A DNA stretch of 6,013 bases from an uncultured Clostridia bacterium. GTDB lineage: Bacteria > Bacillota > Clostridia > Christensenellales > CAG-917. Made by a program: the position numbers and the translations under genes. This document shows, in pieces, positions 4,647-6,013 of this stretch. The notes beneath the pieces are model-generated. The model was not told the DNA's origin. It was given only the letters and a program-made list of their open reading frames with translations, and made no database searches. The stretch lies in assembly GCA_937881285.1 (NCBI GenBank), contig CALGEU010000382.1, forward strand, positions 1-6,013. Direction: 5' to 3'. Position 1 is the stretch's first letter, and each line of letters begins with the position of its first letter.

Positions 4647-6013
4647 TTACGCGTTCTTTTTGATTTTGAGTTTGCTTCCGAGATCCTGGAAGAATTTCTT
4701 CACGTTGATCTTGCCCTTGTTGTCGAGCACGATGAGCGTGATGACTGCTGCCCAGATTGCTGCGAAGATGAACACTGTCCACCACCATGCACCGATGAGA
4801 TAAATCATCATGGACACGATGTAACTTGTTCCGATCCAGAAGAGCAACGTCATGTTGTAAGACTTCTTGCTCGGGAGTTCTGCCTTTGCGGTTGCAACTG
4901 CTGCGAAGCACGGAATGGTGAGCATGTTGAATGCGATGAATGCAATCAAACCTGCAACGTCGATTCCGGTTGCCGCGATCATTGTGTTGACTGCTGCGAT
5001 ACCGCCGTCTGCTTCGACGTCGATCATGCCGCCGACGATGCACGCTGCAAGAGTACCGAAGGTTGCAATGACGTTCTCTTTTGCGATAAGACCGGTGATT
5101 GCCGCGACTGCGAACACCCAACCGAAGTTCTTAAGTTGTGAACCGAATCCAAGCGGTGTGAACAAGGGCTGAATAAGTCCGCCGATACCTGCAAGGATAC
5201 TTTCGTTCATTTGTTCGTCTGCAAGATATTGCCAGTTCCAGCTGAAGTGGCTGATGAACCAAATCAAGATTGTGGAAGCAAGAATTATCGTAAACGCTTT
5301 CTTGACGAAGTGTTTGGTCTTGTCCCAAAGGTGAGCCGCAAGGTTCTTGGGTTGCGGTACGTGGTATGCAGGCAATTCCATAATGAACGGCGGGACTTCG
5401 CCTTTCATCGTCGTTGCACGCATCAAGATGACTGCCGCGATTGCTACGAGCACACCGAGAATGTACATGCAGTAAGTGATGACGTCCGGGTTTGGCATAC
5501 CGGTCATGGTTGCGATACCGCCTGCGATTGCAGTAAGGATAGGCAATTTTGCGCCGCAGCTGAAGAACGGAATGACTCTGATAGTTGCGATTCTTTCATT
5601 CTCGTCAGCAAGAGTACGAGTGTTGATGAATGCAGGAACGGAGCAACCGAAGCCCATGATCATCGGCATGAACGCTCTGCCCGACAAACCGAATCTTCTG
5701 AAGATTCTGTCGAGAATGAACGCTACACGAGCCATGTAACCGCTGTCTTCCAAGATTGAGAAGAACAGGAAGAGCAAAAGGATTTGCGGCAAGAAGCCGA
5801 GCACTGCGAACAAGCCGCCGAGCACGCCGTCTACGATGAGACCGATGCACCATTCAGGTGCGCCTGCAAGCACGAGACCTTCGTTGACGCAGGTGCTGAG
5901 AAGTTCGGTGAACGTGTTAAGGATGTTTGCAAGGATGACGCCCGGGCCGTAAACGCTTTCTTCATATCCGAAGAAGGTCGCTGCCGTAACACCGGAGCAA
6001 TATTCGTCGATAA
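4647..6013 (-). CDS. feoB: Ferrous iron transport protein B, C-terminal membrane half (partial, N-terminus beyond right edge)
   Basis: The reading frame is open to the right edge. About 455 residues are visible out of a usual 650-800, and the N-terminal GTPase domain is outside the window. FeoB moves Fe2+ across the cytoplasmic membrane and is coupled to its G domain. Numbering from the first whole codon at the edge, the FeoB core motifs are GFGCSVPA (120-127), followed by NTRTL; PFFSCGAKLP (148-157); GLIAKEN (307-313); and NMLTIPCFAA (362-371). These belong to the two gate-like repeats and the C-terminal domain, and the conserved cysteines are all present. Multiple hydrophobic helices surround them, and the protein ends in a basic tail (KLKIKKNA). 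Pairing with the Cys-rich gene directly downstream supports a classic feo operon; feoA and the promoter would lie to the right, unseen. No frameshift or stop was found. Confidence 0.97.
   Translation of the reverse strand, partial: IDEYCSGVTAATFFGYEESVYGPGVILANILNTFTELLSTCVNEGLVLAGAPEWCIGLIVDGVLGGLFAVLGFLPQILLLFLFFSILEDSGYMARVAFILDRIFRRFGLSGRAFMPMIMGFGCSVPAFINTRTLADENERIATIRVIPFFSCGAKLPILTAIAGGIATMTGMPNPDVITYCMYILGVLVAIAAVILMRATTMKGEVPPFIMELPAYHVPQPKNLAAHLWDKTKHFVKKAFTIILASTILIWFISHFSWNWQYLADEQMNESILAGIGGLIQPLFTPLGFGSQLKNFGWVFAVAAITGLIAKENVIATFGTLAACIVGGMIDVEADGGIAAVNTMIAATGIDVAGLIAFIAFNMLTIPCFAAVATAKAELPSKKSYNMTLLFWIGTSYIVSMMIYLIGAWWWTVFIFAAIWAAVITLIVLDNKGKINVKKFFQDLGSKLKIKKNA

Noticed and set aside
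4464..5141. 225-residue plus-strand open frame opposite feoB
   Set aside because: It lies wholly antisense to feoB and part of the Cys-rich gene. Its Cys/Asp/His-rich composition is what reverse reading of a GC-biased membrane-protein gene gives; no start signal and no recognisable domain.
5347..5355. TTGGGTTGC, matching half of the tetR operator, inside feoB
   Set aside because: Only nine bases match, the other half-site is absent, and the bases encode ordinary FeoB residues; a chance match.
5211..5759. 182-residue plus-strand open frame opposite feoB
   Set aside because: It is antisense to conserved FeoB motifs, has a low-complexity composition and no ribosome binding site; a shadow of the real gene.
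1..6013. CRISPR array, tRNA, rRNA, insertion sequence or prophage signals
   Set aside because: I looked for spaced repeats, tRNA-like cloverleaf sequence, transposase motifs and terminal inverted repeats on both strands and saw none. The only tandem repeats are the 10-bp array and the in-gene 216-bp repeats.

Overview
The window looks like a piece of chromosome from a Gram-positive anaerobe, most likely a Clostridia-type member of the Bacillota. The reasons are a FeoB followed by a small FeoB-associated Cys-rich membrane protein, a Firmicutes-style lipoprotein, and a large surface protein built of beta-solenoid, CxH/CxxC and coiled-coil modules like those found in gut Firmicutes. This taxonomic placement is inference from protein style. 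All five supported genes are on the minus strand and are read from the right edge toward the left edge.

Right part (6013 to about 4173): the 3' end of a ferrous-iron uptake unit. The C-terminal membrane half of FeoB (cut by the right edge) is followed after 40 bases by a 99-residue FeoB-associated Cys-rich membrane protein. Downstream lie a bulged hairpin (4258-4295) and a strong intrinsic terminator (4173-4208), whose arm is continuous with three perfect copies of a 10-bp tandem repeat.

Middle (4062 to 3284): a separate transcription unit begins here. A sigma70-like promoter runs straight into a perfect 18-bp palindrome (4017-4034), placed where a repressor would block initiation. It precedes a TetR/AcrR-family regulator, which suggests autorepression.

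Left part (3226 to 1): the regulator is followed after 57 bases by an 803-residue secreted protein anchored by a C-terminal transmembrane helix, and after a further 83 bases by a lipoprotein cut by the left edge. No terminator is visible between these genes, so tetR, surface protein and lipoprotein probably form one operon controlled by the TetR protein. The two exported proteins both carry paired Cys/His motifs that resemble small zinc-binding modules. The function of this cell-surface operon is not recognisable from sequence, and it is the least explained part of the window. Nothing on the plus strand looks like a real gene.
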